A stretch of DNA of 64,000 bases from Candidatus Saccharimonadota bacterium (GTDB lineage Bacteria; Patescibacteriota; Saccharimonadia; Saccharimonadales; Saccharimonadaceae). The DNA is taken from contig JAFWIF010000030.1 in assembly GCA_017514975.1 (NCBI GenBank), forward strand, positions 1 through 64,000. The letters are read 5' to 3'. Positions 34,771-42,219 of this stretch are shown here, piece by piece (position 1 is the stretch's first letter; each line of letters begins with the position of its first letter). The notes beneath the pieces are model-generated. The model ran no database searches, was not told where the DNA came from, and worked only from the letters and a program-made list of their open reading frames with translations. A program made the translations under genes and the position numbers.

Positions 34771-34910
34771 AGGGATATTATACGATATTTTGGGAGTGAT
34801 GCGCGTAGGGTCGTCGTATGTTAGGGTCGTCGTATGTGGACGATGAGATTGTATAAAAGTATTGTAATTGTGTTTTATGGTTTAAGGGTGTTTTGATAGG
34901 GTTAATATGT

Positions 34911-35306
34911 ATGCGCAGAGGAAAAATTAAAATCGAGAATGGAGCGATGCCTGATAGGTATGAGCTGGAAATAGCGAGGGTTTTTATAGAAGATGGTTTC
35001 GAATTGAGGTTTTTGAAGCCGGTCAATCAGGACAAAGTAAAGACGCCAGATGTGGTGATAGGCGGGGTGGCGTGGGAGATGAAGACGTTGCGGACGAAGA
35101 AGATGTCTGGGGTTGAGCAGGCTCTGAAGCGTGCGTCGAAACAATCTAGCTATGTGATTATTTCGATGTTATATAATAAATATCTTGACGAGGCGGATGT
35201 GGAGAAGTTTTTGGGTAAAAAACTTAAAGAGCAAAAAAGCATAAAGCGCATTATTATAATCAAGCGAAGTAGAGGAGGAAGAAAAAGGTGGAAGGAAATT
35301 ATTTGA
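34911..35306 (+). CDS. CdiA-CT-like PD-(D/E)xK nuclease candidate
   Basis: About 131 residues. The segment TPDVVIGGVAWEMKTLRTKK has the PD...ExK active-site pattern and the MKT/KTxKxM context seen in contact-dependent CdiA C-terminal tRNases and related stand-alone proteins. The preceding helix (DRYELEIARVFIEDGFEL) and the following HELIX-QALKRASKQSSYVIISM fit that fold. There is no export signal and no recognisable immunity gene next to it. The start at ATG 34911 is preferred over an in-frame TTG at 34893. The function is inferred from motif resemblance. Confidence 0.5.
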   Translation: MRRGKIKIENGAMPDRYELEIARVFIEDGFELRFLKPVNQDKVKTPDVVIGGVAWEMKTLRTKKMSGVEQALKRASKQSSYVIISMLYNKYLDEADVEKFLGKKLKEQKSIKRIIIIKRSRGGRKRWKEII

Positions 35307-35325
35307 TGAGGTTTTTTGGGGGTGC

Positions 35326-35355
35326 TTGACGAAGAAAAACTGAATCTGGTAGAAT
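35326..35355 (+). promoter_or_regulatory. Promoter of the 35362 small RNA
   Basis: TTGACG at 35326-35331, an 18-bp spacer ending in TGG, TAGAAT at 35350-35355. No coding frame follows before the next terminator, which begins only about 5 nt after the expected start site. Confidence 0.7.
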
Positions 35356-35361
35356 AGGCGA

Positions 35362-35411
35362 TATAGGGATGTCAGGGCGGAGCAGTATGCTTAGCTCGGA
35401 CATCCTTTTTT
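35362..35411 (+). ncRNA. Candidate ~50-nt small RNA with branched hairpin
   Basis: Between the promoter and a run of T (35406-35411) lies only a hairpin. The outer stem is GGATGTC (35367-35373) with GACATCC (35399-35405), and the inner stem is GAGC/GCTC. The internal loop holds AGGGCG. There is no start codon with a ribosome binding site. It is either a very small RNA or a truncated transcript unit. SRP RNA was considered, but the GGAA tetraloop and AGCAG motif are absent. Confidence 0.5.
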
Positions 35412-35531
35412 GTTTGTTGAGGAGAGGTGGATTGATGTAAGAAGGTCGTAGGCGAAGAGACTTGTTGAGGCTATTAGTATTGATTGTGCTTTAGTGGTAT
35501 AATGGGGACAATATTAACATAAGGATTTTTT

Positions 35532-36275
35532 ATGAGCGAAGAAGCGCAAAATAGTCAGACAAATGTAAATCTTGGGGGAGCGATGGGGGCACAGGGGGCG
35601 AGGAGTGCTGGAGCGGCGAACTTTGGACAGAAGAAGCAGGGCGGTAAAATGGGGATAGTGGCGGCTTTGTGCGCGGTGTTGGCGATTGGGGGAGTGGGGT
35701 TTGGGATTTATGAGATGATTGAGCGGCAAAATGCGGACAAGGAAGTGTCGGAGCTGAAAGTCAAGGTTTCAGACGCAGACGGGACGGAGTCGGAGATGGA
35801 GGCGGAAGAAATTACGGTAAAGAAGGCGGATGGGTCGACGGCGACGATTAGTGATTCGGCGGAGCCGTCGGCGGAAGATTTGTCGAGTTATATCTATATT
35901 GCGCAATGGGGGCTGAAGATTAAGGCAGAGGGATTATCTGGGGTAAGCTATAGATTTGATCAAGAAGCTGGGCGTCAGAGTTTGGCGTTGATGGGGGCGG
36001 ATTGTAGCAGCGAGTGTCATTATGCGCCGAAGTTTGCAGAGCCAACAGAGAATTCGAGTTATCTCGGTTGGATATCGAGATATGCAGAAGGGGAAGAGTT
36101 TGACTGTGTAGCGAGTTGCGACGAGAAGGTGTTTACGCTTGACGGGTACGATTATTACTATGCGCATCCGCAACAGGTGATGTCGACGGACAAGGCTGAG
36201 CAAGAATGGGAAATGCGTTCTGTAGAATTGATTAGGCAGATTGTGACAAATCCGGAGAATTATTCGAGGATTTAA
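35532..36275 (+). CDS. Single-pass membrane protein, outward domain with cysteines
   Basis: 247 residues. An N-terminal Gly/Ala/Gln-rich cytosolic part, one helix (MGIVAALCAVLAIGGVGFGIYEMI), an acidic linker and an extracellular domain with paired cysteines (CSSEC, CVASC). Similar in build to the 28448 protein, but without clear sequence match. Extended -10 TGGTATAAT near 35496-35504 gives a leader of about 20 nt. AAGGAT precedes the ATG. Confidence 0.55.
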   Translation: MSEEAQNSQTNVNLGGAMGAQGARSAGAANFGQKKQGGKMGIVAALCAVLAIGGVGFGIYEMIERQNADKEVSELKVKVSDADGTESEMEAEEITVKKADGSTATISDSAEPSAEDLSSYIYIAQWGLKIKAEGLSGVSYRFDQEAGRQSLALMGADCSSECHYAPKFAEPTENSSYLGWISRYAEGEEFDCVASCDEKVFTLDGYDYYYAHPQQVMSTDKAEQEWEMRSVELIRQIVTNPENYSRI

Positions 36276-36351
36276 GAGTTGTCGTGGGAGGGGCTGGGGT
36301 GCGGATGGCGCGTGATGGGGGTCTTGTTTTTGAGCTAGAGAGAATGCATAA

Positions 36352-36395
36352 ATAACCCAAAACTTATATTTTTAGCGGTTTTGGGTTATCTTGTT
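36352..36395 (+). terminator. Terminator after 35532 gene
   Basis: A 12-bp stem, ATAACCCAAAAC (36352-36363) with GTTTTGGGTTAT (36378-36389), followed by CTTGTTTT. Confidence 0.7.
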
Positions 36396-36534
36396 TTGGC
36401 GTTTGTGCTGCAAAATAGCATATTTTGTGCAAGAGTTGGGTGCGCAGTATTACGGGGGCGAAGATGACAAGATAAGGGGGCGATATGGATGACAAGATAG
36501 ATGCTGAGGGGCTTTGGCGTGGTAAAATAGAGGG

Positions 36535-37353
36535 ATGAAGATTGTCTCGTGGAACGTGAATGGGGTGAGGGCGATTTTGAAGAAGGGGGCGTTGCAAGAG
36601 TTTGTGGCGCAGTATCAGCCGGATATTTTGTGTTTACAAGAGACGAAGGCGAAGCAGGGGCAGGCGGAAGTGGATTTTGAGGAGTATGAGGAGATTTGGA
36701 ATTCGGCAGAGCGAGCAGGTTATTCGGGGACGGCGATTTTTACGAAAAAAGAGCCGGAGGCGGTGTTTTTTGGTTTTCCTGAGGGGGGAGAGTTTGAGGG
36801 GTATGGTTGGGAGGATAAGTTTGGCGATGCGCGCAAAGAGGGGAGGATTTTGACGGCGGAATTTGACGAGTTTTTTCTCGTGAATGTATATGTGCCAAAT
36901 GAAAAAGATGATTTAGGACGATTGAAATATCGTGAGAAGGTGTGGGATAGAGCATTGTTGGCGCATTTGAAGAAGTTGGATGAGCAAAAGCCGGTGATTG
37001 TTTGTGGCGATTTTAATGTGGCGCATGAGGAAATTGATCTGGCGCGACCCGAGCAAAATCGTGGGCATGCGGGATTTACGGATGAAGGGCGACAAGGGAT
37101 GACGAATTATTTACGGAATGGATTCAGAGATGTGTGGAGAGAGACGAATCCTGGCGTGCGGAAGTATACTTGGTGGTCGTATCGGGGTGGAGCGAGGCAG
37201 AGAGGGGTTGGATGGCGGATTGATTATTTTTTGGCGAGTGAGAGCTTGATGACTGGCGAAAGGACAATGCGTGTGGTGGGGGCGGAAATTTTGGACGAAG
37301 TGATGGGGAGCGATCATTGCCCGATTATGGTGGAGTTGCAAGGAGAAGAATAG
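36535..37353 (+). CDS. xth: Exodeoxyribonuclease III (AP endonuclease)
   Basis: 272 residues. Cuts abasic sites in base-excision repair. The EEP-family motifs are clear: WNVNGVRAI, DILCLQETKA (catalytic Glu), GDFNVAHEEIDL (catalytic Asp and Asn) and GSDHCPIMVEL (catalytic Asp-His). Extended -10 TGGTAAAAT (36520-36528) lies 6 nt before the ATG, indicating a leaderless transcript. Together with mutM and recO in this window, it forms a basic oxidative-damage repair set. Confidence 0.95.
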   Translation: MKIVSWNVNGVRAILKKGALQEFVAQYQPDILCLQETKAKQGQAEVDFEEYEEIWNSAERAGYSGTAIFTKKEPEAVFFGFPEGGEFEGYGWEDKFGDARKEGRILTAEFDEFFLVNVYVPNEKDDLGRLKYREKVWDRALLAHLKKLDEQKPVIVCGDFNVAHEEIDLARPEQNRGHAGFTDEGRQGMTNYLRNGFRDVWRETNPGVRKYTWWSYRGGARQRGVGWRIDYFLASESLMTGERTMRVVGAEILDEVMGSDHCPIMVELQGEE

Positions 37354-37354
37354 G

Positions 37355-38152
37355 ATGTTGGAATATTGGCATAGGCAAGAAAAGAGGAAAAGGTTGTTTG
37401 AGAGTGAAATTGATGCGGAAAAACCTGAACAGAAGCGATTGGCGGGGAAATTAGTGATTGTGGGAGGGCATGAAGGGGCGTTTTTTGCGGTAGCGGCGGC
37501 GGCAGAGGAGGCGATGAGGCTTGGTGTAGGCGAAGTTGTAACGGTGTTGCCTGAAAGCTTGCGGGGGAAGGTACCGGAAGGTGACGGAGTGTGTTTTTTG
37601 GAAGCGGAAGCGTCGGGTGGGTTTGCGCGTGGGGCGTGGCGAGGGCTGACAGAGATGGCGAAGACGGCGGATTTGGCTTTAATAGTGGGAGATTTGGGAA
37701 AAAACACAGAAACGGCAGAATTTTTACGAGAATTTTTGCGAGAATATGAGGGCGAAGTAGTGTTGGCGAGAGATGCGATTGATAGGATGATGGATGATGT
37801 GGCGGATTGGGCGTCGCGCGAGAATTTGACGATATGTTTGACGATGAGGCAACTGCAAAAAATGACGCAAGCGTTATATTATCCGCGAATGGTAACATTG
37901 ACAACGCCGGTAAACCAGTTAGTTGAAACGTTGCATAAGATGACGTTGTCGCTTGGAATGACGGTGGTGACGTTGAGCGGCGGGCAAATTTTAGTGGCAA
38001 GGAACGGCGAGGTGATTTCGACGACGATAGCAGAGACGGCGTGGACGCCGATTACGTTATGGGGTGGACAGTTTTTGGCGCGTGGGGCGACGCTGAGAAT
38101 ATGGAATCGGGGGGTCGGGGCAGAGAAGATATGGTCTCGGGCGGTTTTATAG
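37355..38152 (+). CDS. Ribokinase-like / NAD(P)H-hydrate dehydratase-like protein
   Basis: 265 residues. The core (KLVIVGGHEGAFFAVAAAAEEAMRLGVGEVV, LALIVGDLGKNTETAEFLREFLRE) resembles the C-terminal NnrD/YjeF domain of the ribokinase superfamily. A conserved GxGxxGD-type catalytic motif is not evident, so the enzyme may be divergent or inactive. It follows xth by 1 bp with AAGGAG about 9 nt upstream, and the two are one operon. Function uncertain. Confidence 0.5.
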   Translation: MLEYWHRQEKRKRLFESEIDAEKPEQKRLAGKLVIVGGHEGAFFAVAAAAEEAMRLGVGEVVTVLPESLRGKVPEGDGVCFLEAEASGGFARGAWRGLTEMAKTADLALIVGDLGKNTETAEFLREFLREYEGEVVLARDAIDRMMDDVADWASRENLTICLTMRQLQKMTQALYYPRMVTLTTPVNQLVETLHKMTLSLGMTVVTLSGGQILVARNGEVISTTIAETAWTPITLWGGQFLARGATLRIWNRGVGAEKIWSRAVL

Positions 38153-38326
38153 AGGGTGTAAGGCGATTGTTTAAAAAATGTACGGACGTGAACAGTTAGT
38201 TTATAAAATGTAAGAATAAATTGTTAAATGTAATTGACGGAGCTATGTGTGTTTAATTTTGCCGACCTTATTTCGACAAAAATTGTTGCATTTTACCTCT
38301 GTTAAAATTTTTTTGTCGCCGTAATA

Positions 38327-38355
38327 TTGACAAAATAAAGCATACGTGTTATTAT
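38327..38355 (+). promoter_or_regulatory. Near-consensus promoter of the KH-domain gene
   Basis: TTGACA at 38327-38332, 17-bp spacer ending in TGT, TATTAT at 38350-38355. Transcription would start near 38362, giving a leader of about 317 nt. The region 38153-38326 upstream is AT-rich and holds no gene I can see. Confidence 0.8.
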
Positions 38356-38361
38356 ATGAGA

Positions 38362-38678
38362 ATAAGCTTTTAATTGCTTGAAAGCTTATAGTAAATGAAA
38401 AATCTAAAACAAGCGTCGAAAGGTAACGCTAAATGATATTTCATTTTAACAATTTAACTGGAACTCCACTATCATGGAATGAAAGTAGAAAAACAATTTG
38501 AAGCTAAACGATTGCTAAGTTCCGAAATTTCCTTCTTACTTTTTAGGTAGCGTAGAGCAGATAACGCGATTATCTGTTGCACGCTACCTAAAAGGGTGGT
38601 GTGGCGGTGGTCGATGCGGGGAAAATCCCCTTAATTCTTCAAGAACAGCGGCCTGTTTTCTAAAAGGAGGAAAAAATT
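38362..38678 (+). promoter_or_regulatory. Long structured 5' leader
   Basis: No gene in this stretch. A hairpin at its 5' end has ATAAGCTTT ... AAAGCTTAT. A long imperfect hairpin at about 38538-38594 has outer arms TTTTAGGTAGCGT and ACGCTACCTAAAA and an inner AGATAA/TTATCT pair. It is followed by GGGGAAAATCCCC and TTCTTCAAGAA hairpins, then the ribosome binding site AAAGGAGG at 38665-38672. There is no T-run, so it is unlikely to be a simple attenuator; it could be a protein-binding or ligand-binding leader. Confidence 0.5.
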
Positions 38679-40529
38679 ATGAGTATCAGGATTTTAGTCA
38701 ACAAACAGATGAAAGAGTTCGTTCTCTATAGTGAGTATCGGGATTCGACTGGCGAGTCTAATGATGGAATGCGTAGCGGTTACTCTTACACCGTTCATGT
38801 GACTCACACATTTTCTTTCGAGAATGAAAAGAAAGAAAATGAAGGCTATTCGTACGATCTCCGCGTAGTAAAGAATACGGACGACTATGTCCGTAACTAC
38901 GACATGACGGAAACGGCGAAGGAATTCGAGGAAAACTTCGACTATATCGCTACTGTACTGAGGAATAGAGGTGTTTTTATGCTGAATATCCCCGCGTACA
39001 TGAGTGTGAGGTGCGAATTCCGCGAGTTCATCCATCGTTGGAGCATCAATGAAGGCTTAGTAGCGACAGAGCCGGATGAAAATGCAGTAGAATTAAGCTT
39101 CAACGGCAGATTCTATCCGGTTAAAGAAGACACTGATGACATTATCACCGCATCCGATCTAATCGCCCGCGTAAGCGAAGATGATGAAGAAAAGAAGTGG
39201 ATGATGATTGCCCGGGCGCTTGGCGATAAGAGCTTGCTCAATAAGACTTATTGTGTAACGCTCGATTCTATACCAGATGAGCTGTATGGAAGCACGAAGC
39301 TTATCCGGTTGAAGGAAGTAACCGCAAATGGCCTCATTGAGGCAGGAATCGCCGATGATGCTGATATTGAGCAGGCCTTGACAGATTTCGCAGCAAGAGT
39401 CGAAGAGGCTGATAGCTACTATCCAATCAGCACGGAGGGAATCGAAAGATTCATTATCGAGCTTCCCGGTGAGCTGAGAAAGGACATTTTAAGACACTGT
39501 TACCAAACTTCCGGCAATCTTCAGATATTCCGAGACTACTGCCCAGAGTATATCAGTTGGCGTAGTGTCAAATTGGAAGATTACGTTGACTCTGATTTGG
39601 ATCTCATGATTCAAAGGAAAGAGTACGCGTATGAGCGTCAGCAGTGGGATTTTATCGAGCGCTGCATGGAGGAGCCGGAGCTTGAGAAGAAAGTTGTCGA
39701 AAACGCATACGCGATTGGTCGCTGCGATCTTTCAAAGATCGCTAACAACCTCCATAAATGCACTACAACCGACCTGCTTCGTTCTATCATGAAATACGAC
39801 AAAGAGAATCCGGGTTGCGTCAAGCTTTCCGATATCTCTTGCGTTTTTAGGTTAGAGTACACGGGTCTGGAAAGAAAGGACTATAATGGCTGTTTGGCAA
39901 TGGCCGATGGGTGTAATTCAACTGAGATGATTGCCTTCGTACTGAGGATTGGTCTCCTTGTTGGCGTAAGTGAAAGAGAACTTGTCGAAATGCTTCTCGA
40001 TAAAGAGACCAGTGTACGCATCGCGCTCTATAGTTGGTCGCTTAAAGAGATCTACGAAAAGTTTAATTTTGCGCCTGGGCTTGCCTGGGTTAAAGCCGAA
40101 GAGGATCGTCGCGAAGCGGAAAAGCAGCGTATCGCTAAAGAACGAGCAGACAGCAATGAAAAAGTTGTAACCTTCGTTAAGGATAGCGGAAAACTGGCCG
40201 TCCGCGTGTCGCTTGACCACTACTACAGTTCGGCAGATGGATGTAATGTTTGCCGTCCGGATGGCGAGCGGGTAGGCAACCTACAGCCCAATGAAGACCG
40301 CATATTAGTAGTCGAGGGTAATAGGTATTGCTGCCTCGTCAACGTAGAGCGCGTCAAGAAACTCCGTAATGGCGTGTTTCACTTTGATGTACTAGAAGGT
40401 GATGCCGGATATGTGATAGGCCCGAAAGGTCGTCATATAAAAGAAGTCACCGAGCAGCTGAACGAGCTAGGCTGCCAGCTAAAGGCAATCAAAATCCATG
40501 CCCATGACAAACAGGAACAGGCAGTCTAG
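38679..40529 (+). CDS. Unrecognised protein with C-terminal KH-like RNA-binding motif
   Basis: 616 residues, no signal peptide or membrane helix. The first ~480 residues are mostly helical and unfamiliar. A basic/acidic helix (about 455-490) precedes an OB-like or beta segment. The C-terminus contains GDAGYVIGPKGRHIKEVTEQL, a GxxG (GPKG) type KH loop. Codon use differs from all neighbours: ATC, TTC, CGC and GAG/GAA are mixed, whereas nearby genes favour ATT, TTT and GCG. This suggests recent transfer. AAAGGAGG lies 7 nt upstream of the ATG. It may be an RNA-binding regulator, perhaps of its own leader. Confidence 0.5.
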   Translation: MSIRILVNKQMKEFVLYSEYRDSTGESNDGMRSGYSYTVHVTHTFSFENEKKENEGYSYDLRVVKNTDDYVRNYDMTETAKEFEENFDYIATVLRNRGVFMLNIPAYMSVRCEFREFIHRWSINEGLVATEPDENAVELSFNGRFYPVKEDTDDIITASDLIARVSEDDEEKKWMMIARALGDKSLLNKTYCVTLDSIPDELYGSTKLIRLKEVTANGLIEAGIADDADIEQALTDFAARVEEADSYYPISTEGIERFIIELPGELRKDILRHCYQTSGNLQIFRDYCPEYISWRSVKLEDYVDSDLDLMIQRKEYAYERQQWDFIERCMEEPELEKKVVENAYAIGRCDLSKIANNLHKCTTTDLLRSIMKYDKENPGCVKLSDISCVFRLEYTGLERKDYNGCLAMADGCNSTEMIAFVLRIGLLVGVSERELVEMLLDKETSVRIALYSWSLKEIYEKFNFAPGLAWVKAEEDRREAEKQRIAKERADSNEKVVTFVKDSGKLAVRVSLDHYYSSADGCNVCRPDGERVGNLQPNEDRILVVEGNRYCCLVNVERVKKLRNGVFHFDVLEGDAGYVIGPKGRHIKEVTEQLNELGCQLKAIKIHAHDKQEQAV

Positions 40530-40575
40530 CTTCAAAAGAGTGCACCATCACTTATAAACTGGATCGCACATTATG

Positions 40576-40606
40576 ACCCTCGGGCTTAGGTCCGGGGGTA
40601 TTTTTT
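40576..40606 (+). terminator. Terminator of the KH-domain gene
   Basis: An 8-bp GC-rich stem (ACCCTCGG at 40576-40583 with CCGGGGGT at 40592-40599) then T6. A second small CCGC/GCGG hairpin plus T-run follows at about 40611-40635. Confidence 0.8.
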
Positions 40607-40673
40607 AAGAAAGCCGCGGAAGCGGTATTTTTTATGCTTGATTGTTTAGGGCAGTTATAGATATTTACTACTA

Positions 40674-40699
40674 AAAAATCGGCTAAAATGCCGATTTGT
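40674..40699 (-). terminator. Terminator of tRNA-Leu
   Basis: On the minus strand a hairpin AAATCGGC ... GCCGATTT is followed by TTTTT, starting 8 nt after the encoded CCA of tRNA-Leu. Confidence 0.75.
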
Positions 40700-40707
40700 G
40701 AATCTTC

Positions 40708-40794
40708 TGGTGGGCGAGGAGGGACTTGAACCCTCACGACATTACTGTCACAAGATTTTGAGTCTAGCGTGTCTACCAATTCCACCACTCGCCC
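40708..40794 (-). tRNA. tRNA-Leu (anticodon CAA)
   Basis: 87 nt including an encoded CCA. Acceptor arms GGGCGAG (40788-40794) and CTCGCCC (40712-40718) pair perfectly. The T-arm carries GGTTCAAGTCC. The D-loop has TTGGTAGAC. The anticodon loop is CTCAAAA, giving CAA. A long variable arm, as expected for a class II leucine tRNA, is present. The anticodon stem has one U-U pair. tRNA genes are common integration sites, and the atypical KH-domain gene lies just downstream of its 3' end, but I found no second copy of the tRNA end. Confidence 0.93.
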
Positions 40795-40909
40795 AAAGAA
40801 TTTATGACTGAAAATACTTCTTACGCGCGGCAAAGACCACGGCGTGGGCAAACGGCGCGCAATGTGCTTATTCTACCATATAATTGGCATTTGTGCTAGA
40901 ATAAGGACA

Positions 40910-42199
40910 ATGGATAATACGCACGGTGGGCAGAGTAGCGGAAGCGCGAATAGTTTGGGAAGCGGAAGTCAGAAAATGACGGCGGCGGATTTGGCGCGCC
41001 AAAAAGTGCTTGACGCATACCGAGAACAGGCGAGTTTGCGGCAGGGCGGCGAGAGCGTGGTGCGGACGAGCGGCGGCGCGACTGATAAGAAGGCTGAAAA
41101 TCAGCCGCATTATGCGACGACGAGACAGAGTGCGCAAAGTTATAGAGAAGGAACGGTTGGCTCGCCGATGCCACAGGCAAAAGCGGCGGAGTGGCAGAGA
41201 TATCATTCGGCGTGGCAAGATTATTACCAGAAGTATTATGGCGAATACTATGGTCGGGCGGCGCAAGAATACATTGCGAGAGAAAAAATGCGCTACGAGA
41301 GAGAACGGGCGGAAACGCAAGCAAAGCACGAAGCGGCATTGCGCCAGCAGCAAGGCGCAATTGTGTCGGTAGCGACGGACGAGATGGCGGGGGAGGATGT
41401 ACAAAAAAATATTCGCTCAAAAATTCGCGATACAGCAGCGAAAAGGGCGAAAAAGGTACGAAAATCAAAACATTTCGTACCGCTGGTGATTGGTTTGTCG
41501 ATTTTGGTGGTGGGGTTGCTGTTTCAGTATAATCAGGTGATTTTGGCGAACGCGGTGGCGTATATTTCCCCTGGCGGAACGGAAGTAAATCAAATACAGG
41601 CACTGGATCCGACGGTATCGGCAAAAACGCATGAAGAGCCGACTTTGATGATTCCGAAGCTAAACGTGGAAGTGCCAGTGAAATTTGGTGCTAATAATGA
41701 TGTGAATTCGATGGCGGTGGCAATGAATAACGGAGTTGCTCACTTTGCGGTGCCTGGTGCGTCGGCGTTGCCTGGTCAGATTGGTAATTTTGCGATTTCG
41801 GGCCATTCGGCTGGCAACGTATACCAAAATTCGGATTATAAGTTTATCTTTTCGGGTTTGACGCGGATGGTGGAGGGTGATTTGATGTACATGGACTATG
41901 AGGGGAAACGGTATAGTTATAAGGTGACCGGTACGGAGACGGTTAACCCAACAGACGTGGCGTCGTTGGTAAAAATTGCGCAAGATAGCCCAGATAAGCC
42001 GATGATAACGCTGATTACTTGTACGCCGCTAGGAACGTCACGTTACCGATTGTTGGTGTATGGTGAGCAAATATATCCTAGTTATGAGGGTGCAGCATCG
42101 GCGGCGCCTGGAAATGACGAAAAAGGTGATTTGGAGATGCCGGCTAATGACCCGTCGCCGCTTGAGCAGTTTTGGAAGTGGCTAACGGGGGCAAACTAA
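40910..42199 (+). CDS. Sortase with long cytosolic N-terminus
   Basis: About 429 residues from the ATG at 40910. The first ~165 residues are polar and cytosolic with Tyr/Gln/Ala-rich helices. One helix (PLVIGLSILVVGLLFQYN) anchors the enzyme. The sortase domain has the catalytic His in FAISGHSAGN, the Cys in LITCTPLGT and the Arg in SRYRLLVYGE. Class cannot be fixed by eye, but the D/E-like sequence fits best. It would join LPxTG proteins to the envelope, and the 19178 protein has LPKTG. Extended -10 TGCTAGAAT (40894-40902) lies 7 nt before this ATG, which supports it over upstream frames. Confidence 0.85.
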   Translation: MDNTHGGQSSGSANSLGSGSQKMTAADLARQKVLDAYREQASLRQGGESVVRTSGGATDKKAENQPHYATTRQSAQSYREGTVGSPMPQAKAAEWQRYHSAWQDYYQKYYGEYYGRAAQEYIAREKMRYERERAETQAKHEAALRQQQGAIVSVATDEMAGEDVQKNIRSKIRDTAAKRAKKVRKSKHFVPLVIGLSILVVGLLFQYNQVILANAVAYISPGGTEVNQIQALDPTVSAKTHEEPTLMIPKLNVEVPVKFGANNDVNSMAVAMNNGVAHFAVPGASALPGQIGNFAISGHSAGNVYQNSDYKFIFSGLTRMVEGDLMYMDYEGKRYSYKVTGTETVNPTDVASLVKIAQDSPDKPMITLITCTPLGTSRYRLLVYGEQIYPSYEGAASAAPGNDEKGDLEMPANDPSPLEQFWKWLTGAN

Positions 42200-42219
42200 A
42201 AAGTTTGGATTTAGCTTGT

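Noticed and set aside
34169-34846. Several long plus-strand frames rich in Gly, Phe, Val and Asp across 33.2-34.8 kb
   Set aside because: They are antisense shadows of relA, whose minus-strand product has intact HD, synthetase and TGS motifs.
35362-35411. SRP (4.5S) RNA
   Set aside because: The hairpin lacks the GGAA tetraloop and the conserved asymmetric loop of SRP domain IV.
38160-40794. Integrated element with tRNA-Leu as attachment site
   Set aside because: The atypical KH gene is next to the tRNA 3' end, but no duplicated tRNA end and no integrase were found.
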